Origin: Natrinema halophilum
GTDB taxonomy: Archaea; Halobacteriota; Halobacteria; Halobacteriales; Natrialbaceae
Length of the DNA stretch: 64,000 bases
Direction: 5' to 3'
Assembly: GCF_013402815.2 (NCBI RefSeq)
Contig: NZ_CP058601.1
Coordinates: forward strand, 806,001 to 870,000
Shown: positions 8,761 to 18,170 of the stretch, in pieces
Position numbering within the stretch: the stretch's first letter is position 1
How the letters are laid out: the number at the start of each line of letters is the position of its first letter
Translations under genes and position numbers: made by a program
The notes under the pieces: generated by a model
What the model saw: the letters and a program-made list of their open reading frames with translations, nothing else
What the model was told of the DNA's origin: nothing
Databases searched by the model: none

Positions 8761-9261
8761 ATGATACGATCATTCAATGGGTCAGAACCGCAGATTGCCG
8801 AGACCGCTCACGTCGACGACGCGGCAGTCGTCATCGGCGACGTCGTCATCGAAGACGAAGCAAGCATCTGGCCGAACACGACGCTCCGCGGAGACAACGG
8901 CACGATCGTGATCGGCGAAGGCGCAAACGTTCAGGACAACGCTGTTCTTCACGAAGATGCGGAACTCGAGCCATACACCACCGTCGGCCACAGCGCTATC
9001 GTTCACAATGCGACCGTCGCCGAGCGGGCGCTTGTCGGAATGAACGCGACCGTCCTCGATGGCGCTCGGGTGGGTGAAGGGGCAGTCGTCGCCGCGGGCA
9101 GCGTCGTCACCGAAGAGACAGACATACCGGCGTCGTCGCTCGTCGTCGGCGCGCCAGCCGAGGTGAAAACGGAGATAGAAGGGGACGGCCTCGAGGCGAC
9201 CGCAGACCGGTACGTCGCGCTCGCAAAAGAGCATGCGGAAACGTCCGACCGTCTCGACTGA
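8761..9261 (+). CDS. Gamma-class carbonic anhydrase-like hexapeptide-repeat protein
   Basis: 166 aa, a left-handed beta-helix built of hexapeptide repeats (AAVVIGDVVIED, IWPNTTLRGDNG, GANVQDNAV and later turns) with a C-terminal helix. Three histidines are in the positions that bind metal in gamma carbonic anhydrases: one in AVLHEDAE and two in TTVGHSAIVHNA. The start MIRSFNGSEP at 8761 aligns with the usual family N-terminus; an upstream ATG at 8722 would add 13 residues of unlikely sequence. The end is 5 nt from the convergent amidohydrolase gene. CO2 hydration is likely, but many homologues have uncertain activity. Confidence 0.9.
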   Translation: MIRSFNGSEPQIAETAHVDDAAVVIGDVVIEDEASIWPNTTLRGDNGTIVIGEGANVQDNAVLHEDAELEPYTTVGHSAIVHNATVAERALVGMNATVLDGARVGEGAVVAAGSVVTEETDIPASSLVVGAPAEVKTEIEGDGLEATADRYVALAKEHAETSDRLD

Positions 9262-9266
9262 GTCCG

Positions 9267-10289
9267 CTAGCCGAACACGAGTTCCCGAACGTCATCGACG
9301 CCAGCGCGACGGACGACGGCCCGAACCGGGTCTTGCGCACCGGCGAGGTTGTTCGAGTCTCCGTCGAGGACCAGCAGTCGTGCCTCCCGACCGGTCTCGA
9401 TCAAACCGAACTCGAGATCAGCGATTTCGGCCCCGTTGACGGTCGCCATTCGAAGGATTTCGTCTGCCGAGAGGTTCGAGAGCTTGGCGAGGAATTCCAT
9501 CTCGCGGAACATCGACGGCGAGTTGAGCATCACGTTGTCGGTGCCGAGCGCGAGCGTCGTTCGCTCGTGAAGTGCATCGTAGGGCGACAGCCCTACGTCG
9601 GTCACGAGATTCGAGCGGGGGCAGACGACCACCGGAATCTCGTTGTCCGCGACTCGCTCCAGGTGGGCCGGCTCGGGGTGGACCATGTGAACCAGAAAAT
9701 CCGGATCGAGATCCAGCGCAGGGGTGATGTCGCTTTCGTCGACTTCACCCGCATGAATCCCGAACGGTTTATTCGCCTCGTGCGTCGCCTCTCGCTCTCG
9801 ATCGAAGGTCGCATCGTTAGCGCCGCTCGCGCCGAAGCCATCGCCGGCGTGCATCGCGTCGACGGAGCCGCGAGCGAAGGAGAGTGCATCGATCTCGAGG
9901 CCGTCCGCGGCGTCCTCGAGCATTCGCACTCCGTCGACGTCGCCCTCGCGAAAGTCCAGACAGGCAGCCGTGCCGGACCGCTGCATGAATTGCAGCGATC
10001 GCGTCATCGCGCTTACGAGTTCGTCGCGGGACGCCGCCCGGAGCAGCCGATGTTTCAGCCCATCCGGTGGCGCGACGAGTTCCTCGAGCGAAAGCCCGCT
10101 CCCGCCGGCCTCTTTGGCGATCGAGTCGCCGATGTGAGTGTGTGCATTGACGAACGCCGGAAGAATGAGGGCGTCCCCATCCACTGACGCCTCCTCGATG
10201 GCTTCGATGCGACCGTCCTCGTCGATCACGACCCGTCCCTCGACGGGATCGAATTCGCGCCCGCGCAGGATCGTTCCCGTTCGTTCCAT
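9267..10289 (-). CDS. Amidohydrolase-superfamily deaminase/hydrolase
   Basis: 340 aa. The protein has the composite layout of cytosine deaminase/TrzN-type amidohydrolases: an N-terminal beta-sandwich part, the metal motif LPAFVNAHTHIGD (about residues 43-55), a barrel with GIHAGEVDES and LVHMVHPEP (metal and catalytic His/Glu), then the ALGTDNVMLNSPS motif with the catalytic Asp, and a C-terminal return to the sandwich domain. Such enzymes hydrolyse C-N bonds in nucleobases, S-adenosylhomocysteine derivatives or related compounds; I cannot fix the substrate. It is soluble and monocistronic. Confidence 0.85.
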   Translation of the reverse strand: MERTGTILRGREFDPVEGRVVIDEDGRIEAIEEASVDGDALILPAFVNAHTHIGDSIAKEAGGSGLSLEELVAPPDGLKHRLLRAASRDELVSAMTRSLQFMQRSGTAACLDFREGDVDGVRMLEDAADGLEIDALSFARGSVDAMHAGDGFGASGANDATFDREREATHEANKPFGIHAGEVDESDITPALDLDPDFLVHMVHPEPAHLERVADNEIPVVVCPRSNLVTDVGLSPYDALHERTTLALGTDNVMLNSPSMFREMEFLAKLSNLSADEILRMATVNGAEIADLEFGLIETGREARLLVLDGDSNNLAGAQDPVRAVVRRAGVDDVRELVFG

Positions 10290-10830
10290 ACCGATCAGTT
10301 TGCGGTCAGTGCCTTCAACGATTCGTCGTCGGATGAGTTCGGCTATCGTAGTCGCTGGAAGTCAGTGCACTCTGCCCGCGAATTCACGGCCAGCGGTTCT
10401 CGCTGGCTGCTGTCTGCCGAGCGGCGGGTACATCGTTCCGACGACTACTATACCCGCTCGGCGCCGGTAGGTGAATCGAGATGCGACTGCACCTTCTGTA
10501 CCGGACGACGACAAAGAGTGGAGAGCCAAATCGCTGTGATTCGAGGGAGTGATGGTCTTTCGCCAGCAAACAGGGCTGAAGAGGTACGGACCGGGGTGTT
10601 CCGTCGGAATCAATCCGAGTCGTCGAATTCAAAAATTGCGTGGTTGTGGCCTCACGAAACGGCTTCGCTCCGTCGAACGACTTCGCACCGACGATATCGC
10701 GACGTCTGGCCAGCCCTCCGTCCCCTCCCACTCGTGGGGCCCTGCGTCGGGTTCTGCAAATCGACCCTCGGAAGCAGATATGCCTCCTCGAGAGACGTAC
10801 GGCGGTAGCTGTGGCAAGATACGTGGTAGT
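10290..10830. other. Intergenic region without a supportable gene
   Basis: 541 bases between two leftward genes. Several short frames exist on both strands, but their translations are basic and serine-rich, unlike haloarchaeal proteins, and none resembles a family. It may hold the promoter of the amidohydrolase gene and the terminator of the CPBP gene. Confidence 0.45.
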
Positions 10831-11568
10831 TCAGACGAATGCTGTCGCGCTTACGATCATCAGAGCGAGATTGTAACCAGTGTGGACGGCGATCGGAACG
10901 AGCAGGTTTTCCGTTCGTTCATAGACGTAGCCGAAGACGGCACCGACGAGAGTGAGAATAAGTGCACCGGCGATCACGGCGGGGACCTCGGACCCGAGGT
11001 AGTTCGGAATGTGGATCGCACCGAAGAGGAGGGACGCTCCGGCGATTGCTCCGGTCCGACCGAACGAATCGTGAAGCCGCCCCTGGATGGCCCCTCGAAA
11101 AAGGTACTCCTCGGCGGGCGGAGCGACGAGGACGATCACTGCAGCCGTAGCTACGAACGTCGCTGTATCGATGTTTTTCGCCGTGTAAAACGTCTGTGGC
11201 TGCAGACCGATGACTCCCAACAACGAGAAGAGCCCGACGCCGACGATGAACGCACCGACGGTCCCGAGCAGCGTTATTCGAGTGTCGTTTCCAGACGGTC
11301 TACGGACCGAAACGCTCCGGTCGCGAAGTCGGACGTATCCGTATCCGACCACCAGGAATCCGAGTTCGGCTGCGGTGGTTACGGCGACGACGAAAAGGAA
11401 AAGCCCGTTCGGATCGCCGACAGCGAGTACCCCACCGAAACTGGCGATGAGTACGCCGATCCCCGCTGCGACGACGCCCGAAACGGTAAGGCCGAAAGCA
11501 GTAACGATGGCTAGCAATCGACTCGTTACTGTTGCCTGGTTTGTAGTCCGGTTTTCTTCTTCGCTCAT
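10831..11568 (-). CDS. CPBP-family intramembrane glutamic endopeptidase
   Basis: 245 aa with about six to eight hydrophobic segments. The catalytic motifs of the CPBP (Rce1-like, ABI) family are visible: PPAEEYLFRGAIQGRL with the EExxxR core, then FGAIHIPNYLG with the conserved His, and a final HTGYNLALM. These enzymes cleave prenylated or other membrane-associated substrates; the target here is unknown. I chose the ATG at 11568 (MSEEENRT) because the TATA box at 11617-11625 would start transcription about 25 nt before it. An upstream ATG at 11603 would lie too close to that box. Confidence 0.87.
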   Translation of the reverse strand: MSEEENRTTNQATVTSRLLAIVTAFGLTVSGVVAAGIGVLIASFGGVLAVGDPNGLFLFVVAVTTAAELGFLVVGYGYVRLRDRSVSVRRPSGNDTRITLLGTVGAFIVGVGLFSLLGVIGLQPQTFYTAKNIDTATFVATAAVIVLVAPPAEEYLFRGAIQGRLHDSFGRTGAIAGASLLFGAIHIPNYLGSEVPAVIAGALILTLVGAVFGYVYERTENLLVPIAVHTGYNLALMIVSATAFV

Positions 11569-11616
11569 GACAAATATATCCGCATTATTACTTCGATAGT
11601 CCATTTCTATAACTAC

Positions 11617-11625
11617 ATAAATATA
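11617..11625 (-). promoter_or_regulatory. TATA box of the CPBP protease gene
   Basis: Read on the minus strand the sequence is tatatttat, within an AT-rich stretch. It predicts a transcription start near 11594, giving a 5' leader of roughly 25 nt before the ATG at 11568. Confidence 0.45.
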
Positions 11626-11676
11626 ACTAAAGAGCCACGTATCGTAATAAACGCTCACGTCGGACGCAGGCCCGGT

Positions 11677-12909
11677 TCATTCGACGAACTGATCCAACGT
11701 CGCGTCGAGTCCGTTCCGGACTTCGCTGACCAATGCGCCGTCGATATCTAATCCGAGGACGTCGACTGCTGCTCGGCCGAGCCGGTCGCGTAACGCGGAC
11801 GGCGTGTAGACGCCCAGTCGCCACTGGGAATATTGGGCCGCTCGCAGAGCCTCGACCAGCGGCGACTGCTGACCCAGCTGACGAACGTCACCGTTTACCA
11901 TCACGCGCGTTGTCGACTCCGTCATCGACGGACGGCTGGGCACGTCGAGAATCACCTGGGTCGGATCGACGTCTGCTCGGTCGGCTATCTCGCGTTCGAA
12001 CTCGCGGATCGTTTCATGGGACGCCTCGATGACGCCACCCGGCACGTCGTCTATCTCGGCCCACACGGCCCGCTTGAACAGGTCGCGGTGATCCAGCCGG
12101 CGAGAGAACTCCGTCGTCGATTCACACGACCGTAAGGCCACGATCAAATCGTGATCGTCCATCCGCTGCAGGGTCTCGGCATCGATGTCAGTCGTTGCAG
12201 CCTCGAGCAGGCGTTCCCCGGCCCGCCGAAGCATCGCCTTGCTGATTCGGGCGACGCCGTGGCTGTAGACGGTCGGATTCATCAACGCCCGAGCGACCAG
12301 CAGGCTCTCTGCGGTCTGGACGTTTCCTTCGGCAAGAACGAGTTCGCCGTCGGCAAAGGTTAGTTCCCGAACGAGGCGACCGTGATCGATCGTCCCGTAG
12401 GGGACCCCCGTGTGGTGGGCGTCACGGACCAGATAATCCATCCGATCCACGTCGAGTTCGCCTGATACCAGTTGTCCGAATCGCCCCTCACCCGCGATGA
12501 GATCCGCCACCGCTGCCGGCTCGAGGTCGTTATCGCGTAGTACGTCCCCCACTGCCCCGTCGGTGAGCAACTCGTGGACGTCGTCGTGATATCGGCCCGT
12601 CCGGCGGTGAGTCAGCGACTCGAGGTTGTGACTGAACGGGCCGTGGCCGACGTCGTGAAGGAGCGCTGCCGCGCGGACCCGCTCTGCTCGCGTTCCTTCG
12701 ACGCTGAGGTGCTCCAGGGCTTCGCAGGCGAGGTGATAGACACCGAGGCTGTGTTCGAACCGCGTGTGGTTGGCAGAGGGGTAGACCAGCGAGACGGTCC
12801 CGAGTTGACTAACGTTCCGGAGACGCTGGAGCTCGGGCGTATCGAGGAGGTCGCGAGCGACGCCGTCGACCTGAATGTGATCGTGAACGCTGTCCTTGAT
12901 AATCTTCAT
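11677..12909 (-). CDS. HD-domain phosphohydrolase (dGTPase/SAMHD1-like)
   Basis: 410 aa. The N-terminal half carries a complete HD domain: PSANHTRFEHSLGVYHL, then AALLHDVGHGPFSHNLE, and a later aspartate in SGELDVDRMDYLVRDAHHTG. This set matches archaeal and bacterial relatives of dNTP triphosphohydrolases and SAMHD1. Members hydrolyse dNTPs or other nucleotides, but activity is not proven for haloarchaeal ones. The C-terminal 150 residues are less conserved and probably help assemble the oligomer. It appears monocistronic, diverging from a small gene at 13018. Confidence 0.87.
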   Translation of the reverse strand: MKIIKDSVHDHIQVDGVARDLLDTPELQRLRNVSQLGTVSLVYPSANHTRFEHSLGVYHLACEALEHLSVEGTRAERVRAAALLHDVGHGPFSHNLESLTHRRTGRYHDDVHELLTDGAVGDVLRDNDLEPAAVADLIAGEGRFGQLVSGELDVDRMDYLVRDAHHTGVPYGTIDHGRLVRELTFADGELVLAEGNVQTAESLLVARALMNPTVYSHGVARISKAMLRRAGERLLEAATTDIDAETLQRMDDHDLIVALRSCESTTEFSRRLDHRDLFKRAVWAEIDDVPGGVIEASHETIREFEREIADRADVDPTQVILDVPSRPSMTESTTRVMVNGDVRQLGQQSPLVEALRAAQYSQWRLGVYTPSALRDRLGRAAVDVLGLDIDGALVSEVRNGLDATLDQFVE

Positions 12910-13017
12910 TGGTCGTCATTCGGCCGGTTCGTACAAAAACGGTCGTCCCGTCGATCCCTCGAGTTGCGTATTCTTGCTCAAGTGCTACCCCAGTAGACAC
13001 GATACAAACAGATCGCC

Positions 13018-13266
13018 ATGACTGATCTGACGATTCCACCAGATACCGACGAAAAGCGTGCTGCAGAGCTCGTCCAGAGTCACGTCGATATCGGTGACGT
13101 CGTCGAGGTTCGTAACGAGGAGCGGACCGAAGATCACCAGCTCGACGTCACTGGAGAGGTAACCGGACTCGAAACGACCTATCTCGAGATCGACGGTAAT
13201 CCACCCGAGAACGGCAGTGTCCCGTACACCCGGATTCATACGGTTAGCAGAATCGAAACGGAGTGA
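13018..13266 (+). CDS. Small acidic haloarchaeal protein, unknown function
   Basis: 82 aa, acidic, without signal or membrane segment. The sequence alternates charged loops and short beta-strand-like segments (VGDVVEVRNEER-type and TYLEIDGNPP), suggesting a small beta-barrel, perhaps SH3- or OB-like. I do not recognise a named family. It is divergently arranged with the HD hydrolase, whose start is 108 nt away. Confidence 0.7.
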   Translation: MTDLTIPPDTDEKRAAELVQSHVDIGDVVEVRNEERTEDHQLDVTGEVTGLETTYLEIDGNPPENGSVPYTRIHTVSRIETE

Positions 13267-13479
13267 ACGACCAGCTCTCATAACCCGACGCTCCAGTGTG
13301 GCAGTCCTCTCACCAGCGTCATGTTGCGTGCGGTGCCAGGAACCTCCGGGTCGAGCCTGCCCACACGTTTGACGCCGAACTGTAACGTTGTTCCCGCCGA
13401 TTCGGCAGTTCGCACCCGCTGCTCCAGGTCATCGATCCGATGATTCTGGTTTCGAGTGGCGGGCAGTCGCTCGATTCGA

Positions 13480-14619
13480 CTACCCGACTTCGACCCACTC
13501 TCCCCCGTCGTCGCTCTCCTCGATCGCGTCGAGCACTTGCTGAGCGGCCAGGCCGTCGTCGAAGTTCGGTGCGAAGTCGCTACCGGACTCGACCGCGCTG
13601 AGGAATTCGTAATTCTCGTGGACGAACGTGTGTTCCCAGCCGAGCACGTGACCCGGTGGCCACCAGTGGTCGACGTACGGATCGTCCTCGTCGGTGACCA
13701 GAATCGTTTCGTATCCCCGGTCGTCACCGCGGAGCACCTCGAGTTCGTTCAGCCGCTCGAGTGAGAATCGCAGACTGCCCGCCGACCCGTGAATCTCGAT
13801 GACGTGGTCGTTTTTGTGGCCCGTCGCGAAGCGCGATCCCTCGAGGGTGCCCATCGCACCGTTCTCGAACTCGAGTTGTGCGGTGTATGCGTCGTCGACC
13901 GTGACGGGCCGAGTTTCGGAGTCGTTCTGTGCTGAGGACCCTTCGGTCGGCCGCTCTTCGACGAACGTTTGCAGGTGGCCACTGACCCGATCTATCTCAC
14001 CGGCGAGACCGACGTCACCGACGAGAAAGCGGAGGAGATCGACCGAGTGGGACCCGAGATCGCCGAGCGCGCCCGACCCTGCCATCTCCTCGTCGTTGCG
14101 CCACGACCACGGGGCATCGGGATCGACCAACCAGTCTTGAAGGTATCGAGCACGAACGTGGTGGATCTCGCCTAACTCGCCCGCCTCGAGCAACCGTTTT
14201 GCGTACCGAATCGCGGGCACGAATCGGTAGTTGAACGCGCACCCGGCGGGGACGGCATCGCCTGCATCGCGGGCCGCTTCAGCCATCACGTCGGCACCCT
14301 CGAGCGTCGGCGCAAGCGGCTTTTCACAAAATACGGGTGTGCCGGCTTCGAGAGCGGCGACCGAAGGTTCGACGTGAACGTGGTTCGGCCCGAGGTTGTA
14401 GAAAACGTCGACCTCGTCGACGACGTTCGCCCAGTCTGTCGCAATCGATTCGAAGCCGAGTCGATCGGCGGCGTCCGACAGCGCCTCCTCGTGGCGGCCC
14501 ACGAGAACGCGCCGTTGGATTTCGGGTGCATCCGGGAAAAACATCGGAAGCCGCGCCATCGCGTTTGCGTGAGCTTTTCCCATAAAACGATAGCCGAGTA
14601 CGCCGACCTCGAGCGTCAT
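13480..14619 (-). CDS. Gfo/Idh/MocA-family oxidoreductase
   Basis: 379 aa. The N-terminal Rossmann domain begins LEVGVLGYRFMGKAHANA, a variant of the GxGxxG dinucleotide-binding motif. It is followed by the family motif CEKPLAPT (about residue 99), where the Lys is catalytic. The C-terminal alpha/beta domain contains ALGDLGSHSVDLLRFLVG, with the conserved His region of sugar and inositol dehydrogenases. The substrate is probably a sugar or cyclitol. The start MTLEVGVLG at 14619 fits the family; the frame continues to 14718 with unlikely sequence. A decayed relative lies at 54713-55720. Confidence 0.9.
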   Translation of the reverse strand: MTLEVGVLGYRFMGKAHANAMARLPMFFPDAPEIQRRVLVGRHEEALSDAADRLGFESIATDWANVVDEVDVFYNLGPNHVHVEPSVAALEAGTPVFCEKPLAPTLEGADVMAEAARDAGDAVPAGCAFNYRFVPAIRYAKRLLEAGELGEIHHVRARYLQDWLVDPDAPWSWRNDEEMAGSGALGDLGSHSVDLLRFLVGDVGLAGEIDRVSGHLQTFVEERPTEGSSAQNDSETRPVTVDDAYTAQLEFENGAMGTLEGSRFATGHKNDHVIEIHGSAGSLRFSLERLNELEVLRGDDRGYETILVTDEDDPYVDHWWPPGHVLGWEHTFVHENYEFLSAVESGSDFAPNFDDGLAAQQVLDAIEESDDGGEWVEVG

Positions 14620-14762
14620 GTATGGCCGTTCGCCGGCCCGGCAGTTAGCGTTTTGCCGTGGGTCAGAAACCACACCCGCCGACCGACTCGAGAGTATCAC
14701 TTTCGCACTACTCGTCACGGTTACCCACGTCCGGAACGTACCGCATTCAGTCGAGGGGTCCC

Positions 14763-15359
14763 ATGAGTGTGACAGTCGATCTCAACAATACCGAAGCAGT
14801 CAACCTGACCGAGAATACCATCGATCAACGACCGCCCGACCGACTCGAGTTCACCGTCGAAGGACGGCTGGTGGTGAACAAAATGCTGCTCGAAGGCTTC
14901 GCGGGAGCGACGCTAGACCCCGTTCAGGTGACCGTATCTACCGACGCCTCGGAGCGGGTCACCATCAACCTGACCGGACCGCCGACGCTTCGACTCGAGA
15001 CAACCGATGTCGGCGTTGCGACGCCAGAAATGGACGATATCGGAACTGAAATCGATGCTTTCCGCTCGCCGGCAAACGACGATCCCGGTGGAATCGATTC
15101 GCCACCGAACGTGGTCGCGTTTACCGTCGACGGTACCATCCGAGACGTTCCGGCGGCGACGATCCGGGAACTCCCGAACCGTGCTTTGCGGTTCGAGTCG
15201 GTCTCGTTCGCCGTCGAGGAGTCGGTCAGCAGCGACGGCGGATCTAGAAACGACATAATCGTCGAATTCTCATTGCTCGGCTACGGAATCGTCGTTCGAC
15301 GCGACGGGACCATCGTTCTCGCCAGCGACGGAACCCTGACACGTTTCGATCCCTTCTGA
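14763..15359 (+). CDS. Haloarchaeal protein of unknown function
   Basis: 198 aa, acidic, no signal peptide or membrane span. The sequence is rich in predicted beta strands (DRLEFTVEGRLVVNKM, RVTINLTGPPTLRLE) and ends with a strand-rich region GYGIVVRRDGTIVLASDG. Start ATG at 14763 (MSVTVDL); the frame opens earlier at 14658 but that part overlaps the control region of the divergent oxidoreductase and reads as non-coding. It converges with the GH3 gene. I do not recognise a family. Confidence 0.72.
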   Translation: MSVTVDLNNTEAVNLTENTIDQRPPDRLEFTVEGRLVVNKMLLEGFAGATLDPVQVTVSTDASERVTINLTGPPTLRLETTDVGVATPEMDDIGTEIDAFRSPANDDPGGIDSPPNVVAFTVDGTIRDVPAATIRELPNRALRFESVSFAVEESVSSDGGSRNDIIVEFSLLGYGIVVRRDGTIVLASDGTLTRFDPF

Positions 15360-15445
15360 TGGTCTCGATCCCCTGGCCGCCGTCACCGAGCGCTCGAGCG
15401 TTCGGCGGGACCGACACCGTCAACGCGCTATCCGTGGGAAGAAAA

Positions 15446-17983
15446 TCACTTACCTGCCCCACCCCGCTGCTTGATTCGTCGGTAGAGTTCCATGGCGTCC
15501 TCGAAGTCCTCGGTGCCGTCGTTATCGATGTCATAGCGTCCGGGCATCGGCTCGGAATCCGTAACCGACGCCGCGTTCTCAATCGTTAGCATCGTCGTCT
15601 CGTCGCCGACCGATAGTTCGTATTCGCCGGCTTCGACCACCTTGGCCCGATTACCGGGCACGTCGCCGGGAACGACCTCGAGCGTCGAGAGGTCGAGTTC
15701 GATTTCGACGGTCGTGGTCTCGCCCGGGCGAAGTTCGACGCGCTCGAAGCCCATCAGTCGGCGGACGGGCTGCAGTACCGATCCATAGAATTCGGTATTA
15801 TGTACGTCGATAACGTGTTCTCCGGCCAGTTCGCCGGTGTTTTCGACGGTTACTCGGGCAGTAACCGTCGGGGACGTCGCAGGATCGCAGACGGAGTCAT
15901 GCGATACCGAGAGTTCCGAGTACTCCCAGTCGGTGTAGGAGAGACCGTGGCCGAATTCGTACTGGACCATCGCCTCTTCCGCGTCGACGGACTGTCGCGG
16001 CGGGTAGTCGTCGTAAAAAAGGGGAACGTGACCGACGTTCGCCTCCCAGGTGAACGGGAGACGTCCCGAGGGGTTGTAGTCACCGAACAGCGTGTCGACG
16101 ACCGCGATACCGGTGTCACTACCGGGCTGTCCGGCAAATAGAACGGCGTCGAGGCGGTCGAACGTCTCTTCAGTTCCGCGCGGACTTCCGGCGAGGACTA
16201 CCCCGACGAGCGAGACGTCGTCGTCGGTTTCCTCGTCAATCAGTTCGACGAGTTTCCGCTGTGCTTCCGGAAACCGCATCTTGTCGCGGTCACCGAAGCC
16301 CTCGTTGTGCGGACCTTCGCCGAGCACGATGACGACCGCGTCAGCCGTATGGGCGGCATCTACGATCGCCGCTTTCTGTTCGTCGGTGACGTCGAAGAAT
16401 CCGTTATCGAAATTCTCGTTGATACTCGTAAACGGCGCTGCCTCGAACTCCGTCGGAACGTGCATGAACTGATCGCCGAGTCGGTCCGAAAGTGCGCCTG
16501 CGATCGTGGTCTGACGTGGCCGGGGCCCGTCCTCGGTCAGATCGCCGTTCTCGATTCCCTGCCAGCCGAGCGTCCAGCCACCGTGTTGCATCAGGAACCG
16601 GTTTCTGGTTCCCGCCTCGATTCCGGGCCCGGTTAGCAACACGTTCTCGGTGCCCTCGAGCGGGAGGACAGCGTTTTCGTTTTCCAGCAGGACCAGCGAC
16701 TCTTTGGCGAGTTGCTCGGAAACGTCTCGTGCGCCACCGACGAGATCATCGATTTCGTCTTCCGGCGCGTACGGCTGGTCGAACAGGCCGAGATCTCGCT
16801 TCAGTTCGAGGATACGCCGGACCGATTCGTCTATACGGTCCTCCGGGAGTTCGCCGCTTTCGACGAGATCGACCGTGGTTTCGATGAAATCCGTCGGTGG
16901 CGTCTCTCCGCCGCACATGTGCATGTCGATGCCGGCCTCGAGTCCCTGCTTGACGGCCAGGCGCCACCCCTCCTCGGTATCAGGCAGGTACTGATGGTTG
17001 GTGAGCATGCGTTCGAAGTCGTCCCAATCGGTGAGGACGACACCGTCGAACTCGTATCGCTCCCGGAGTACCTGGGTCAGTAGCCATCGGGAGGCGTGAG
17101 CGGGCTTCCCGTTGACCGCGCCGCTGTTAACCATCACCGTCTTCGCTTGCTCGAGGGCGCGCTCGTAGGCCGGAAGCTGTCTCGTGCGGAGGTCACGCAT
17201 CGATGTGCGGACCGGCGTGCGATCCCGGCCAGTGTTCGGCGTCCCGTAGCCAGCGAAGTGCTTGACCGTCGCCGCGACGCGACCGGTCCGCTGAAACCCG
17301 CGGGCTCGCGCTTTCCCCAGTTCACCGACCAGCATGGGGTCCTCACTATGGCCCTCGAAGTACCGCCCCCAGCGCATGTCGCGAAGCACGTCGACGGTCG
17401 GACCGAAGATCCAGTGGCCACCCATCGCCGCGATTTCGTTTCCGGTGTGGGTCGCCGCCGTCTCGACCAGTTCGACGTCGCGAGTTGCGCCCATGTTGAG
17501 CCGCTGTGGGAAACTCGTACAGCCGTCGAGCAACGTATTCCCGTGGAGGGCATCACAGCCCCACACGAACGGGACCGCCGGATCGGTGTTCTCGAGAGCG
17601 TGTTCCTGAAGCCTGTTGAGCCCGGTGACGAACTCCGTCCCGTCGAACGTCGGCCCCGTCGAACCGCCGCTGAGAATCGATCCGACGTTGAGCTCCGTGA
17701 ACAGTTCGCCGACCGTCTCCACGTCGTCGTGATCGTTGAACGCAGTTCCGGGACAGAACCCCGCTCCGAGGTCGTCGATCGCAACCTGGGTCATCTGACC
17801 GACCTTTTGCTCGAGAGTCATCTCGTCGATCACCCCCGCAATGGAGCGCTTTTCGGCCGATGCGTCGTTTGCACCGATACCGACCGCCGGCGTCGCCGTG
17901 GCAGCCCCGGTCGCCTTCACGAACGATCGCCGCGATTCGTCGACTGTTTTCGATCCGTCTTCGGACAATTGTTTTTCAAACAC
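15446..17983 (-). CDS. Exported glycoside hydrolase family 3 (beta-glucosidase-type) with dockerin-like tail
   Basis: 845 aa. A twin-arginine signal (ESRRSFVKATGAATATPAVG, about residues 17-36) directs export as a folded protein. The GH3 N-terminal barrel (about 45-400) includes GPTVDVLRDMRWGRYFEGHSE-type sequence, KHFAGYG, and GVVLTDWDDF, whose first Asp is the expected nucleophile. The GH3 C-terminal domain (about 430-640) and a fibronectin III-like domain (about 690-800) follow. The last 35 residues contain YDIDNDGTEDFEDAMELY, which looks like one calcium-binding dockerin-type repeat. The start is GTG. It would release glucose or other sugars from beta-linked oligosaccharides outside the cell. 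Confidence 0.92.
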   Translation of the reverse strand: MFEKQLSEDGSKTVDESRRSFVKATGAATATPAVGIGANDASAEKRSIAGVIDEMTLEQKVGQMTQVAIDDLGAGFCPGTAFNDHDDVETVGELFTELNVGSILSGGSTGPTFDGTEFVTGLNRLQEHALENTDPAVPFVWGCDALHGNTLLDGCTSFPQRLNMGATRDVELVETAATHTGNEIAAMGGHWIFGPTVDVLRDMRWGRYFEGHSEDPMLVGELGKARARGFQRTGRVAATVKHFAGYGTPNTGRDRTPVRTSMRDLRTRQLPAYERALEQAKTVMVNSGAVNGKPAHASRWLLTQVLRERYEFDGVVLTDWDDFERMLTNHQYLPDTEEGWRLAVKQGLEAGIDMHMCGGETPPTDFIETTVDLVESGELPEDRIDESVRRILELKRDLGLFDQPYAPEDEIDDLVGGARDVSEQLAKESLVLLENENAVLPLEGTENVLLTGPGIEAGTRNRFLMQHGGWTLGWQGIENGDLTEDGPRPRQTTIAGALSDRLGDQFMHVPTEFEAAPFTSINENFDNGFFDVTDEQKAAIVDAAHTADAVVIVLGEGPHNEGFGDRDKMRFPEAQRKLVELIDEETDDDVSLVGVVLAGSPRGTEETFDRLDAVLFAGQPGSDTGIAVVDTLFGDYNPSGRLPFTWEANVGHVPLFYDDYPPRQSVDAEEAMVQYEFGHGLSYTDWEYSELSVSHDSVCDPATSPTVTARVTVENTGELAGEHVIDVHNTEFYGSVLQPVRRLMGFERVELRPGETTTVEIELDLSTLEVVPGDVPGNRAKVVEAGEYELSVGDETTMLTIENAASVTDSEPMPGRYDIDNDGTEDFEDAMELYRRIKQRGGAGK

Positions 17984-18007
17984 GTTACCAAAGATAATTA
18001 CTACAAC

Positions 18008-18021
18008 ATAAATAAATTTTT
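18008..18021 (-). promoter_or_regulatory. TATA box of the GH3 gene
   Basis: Minus-strand sequence aaaaatttatttat lies about 25-38 nt before the GTG at 17983, the normal distance for a leaderless or short-leader haloarchaeal transcript. It supports the GTG start. Confidence 0.55.
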
Positions 18022-18170
18022 AGCCGCAGGTCAGAGAACATACCTCTCCGATGTTTCGTTCGTCTTCTCGACCGTGTCCGGTTGTTCGTCCCCGTTCGGT
18101 TCAATACGGAAACGAATCTGCGAGTTCCAATGACGCAAGGCATATGCCTCTTTCTGCCCTACGGGCTGAC

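Noticed and set aside
10549-11514. 321-aa rightward ORF opposite the CPBP gene
   Set aside because: Antisense to a gene with EExxxR and His motifs; no homology-like content.
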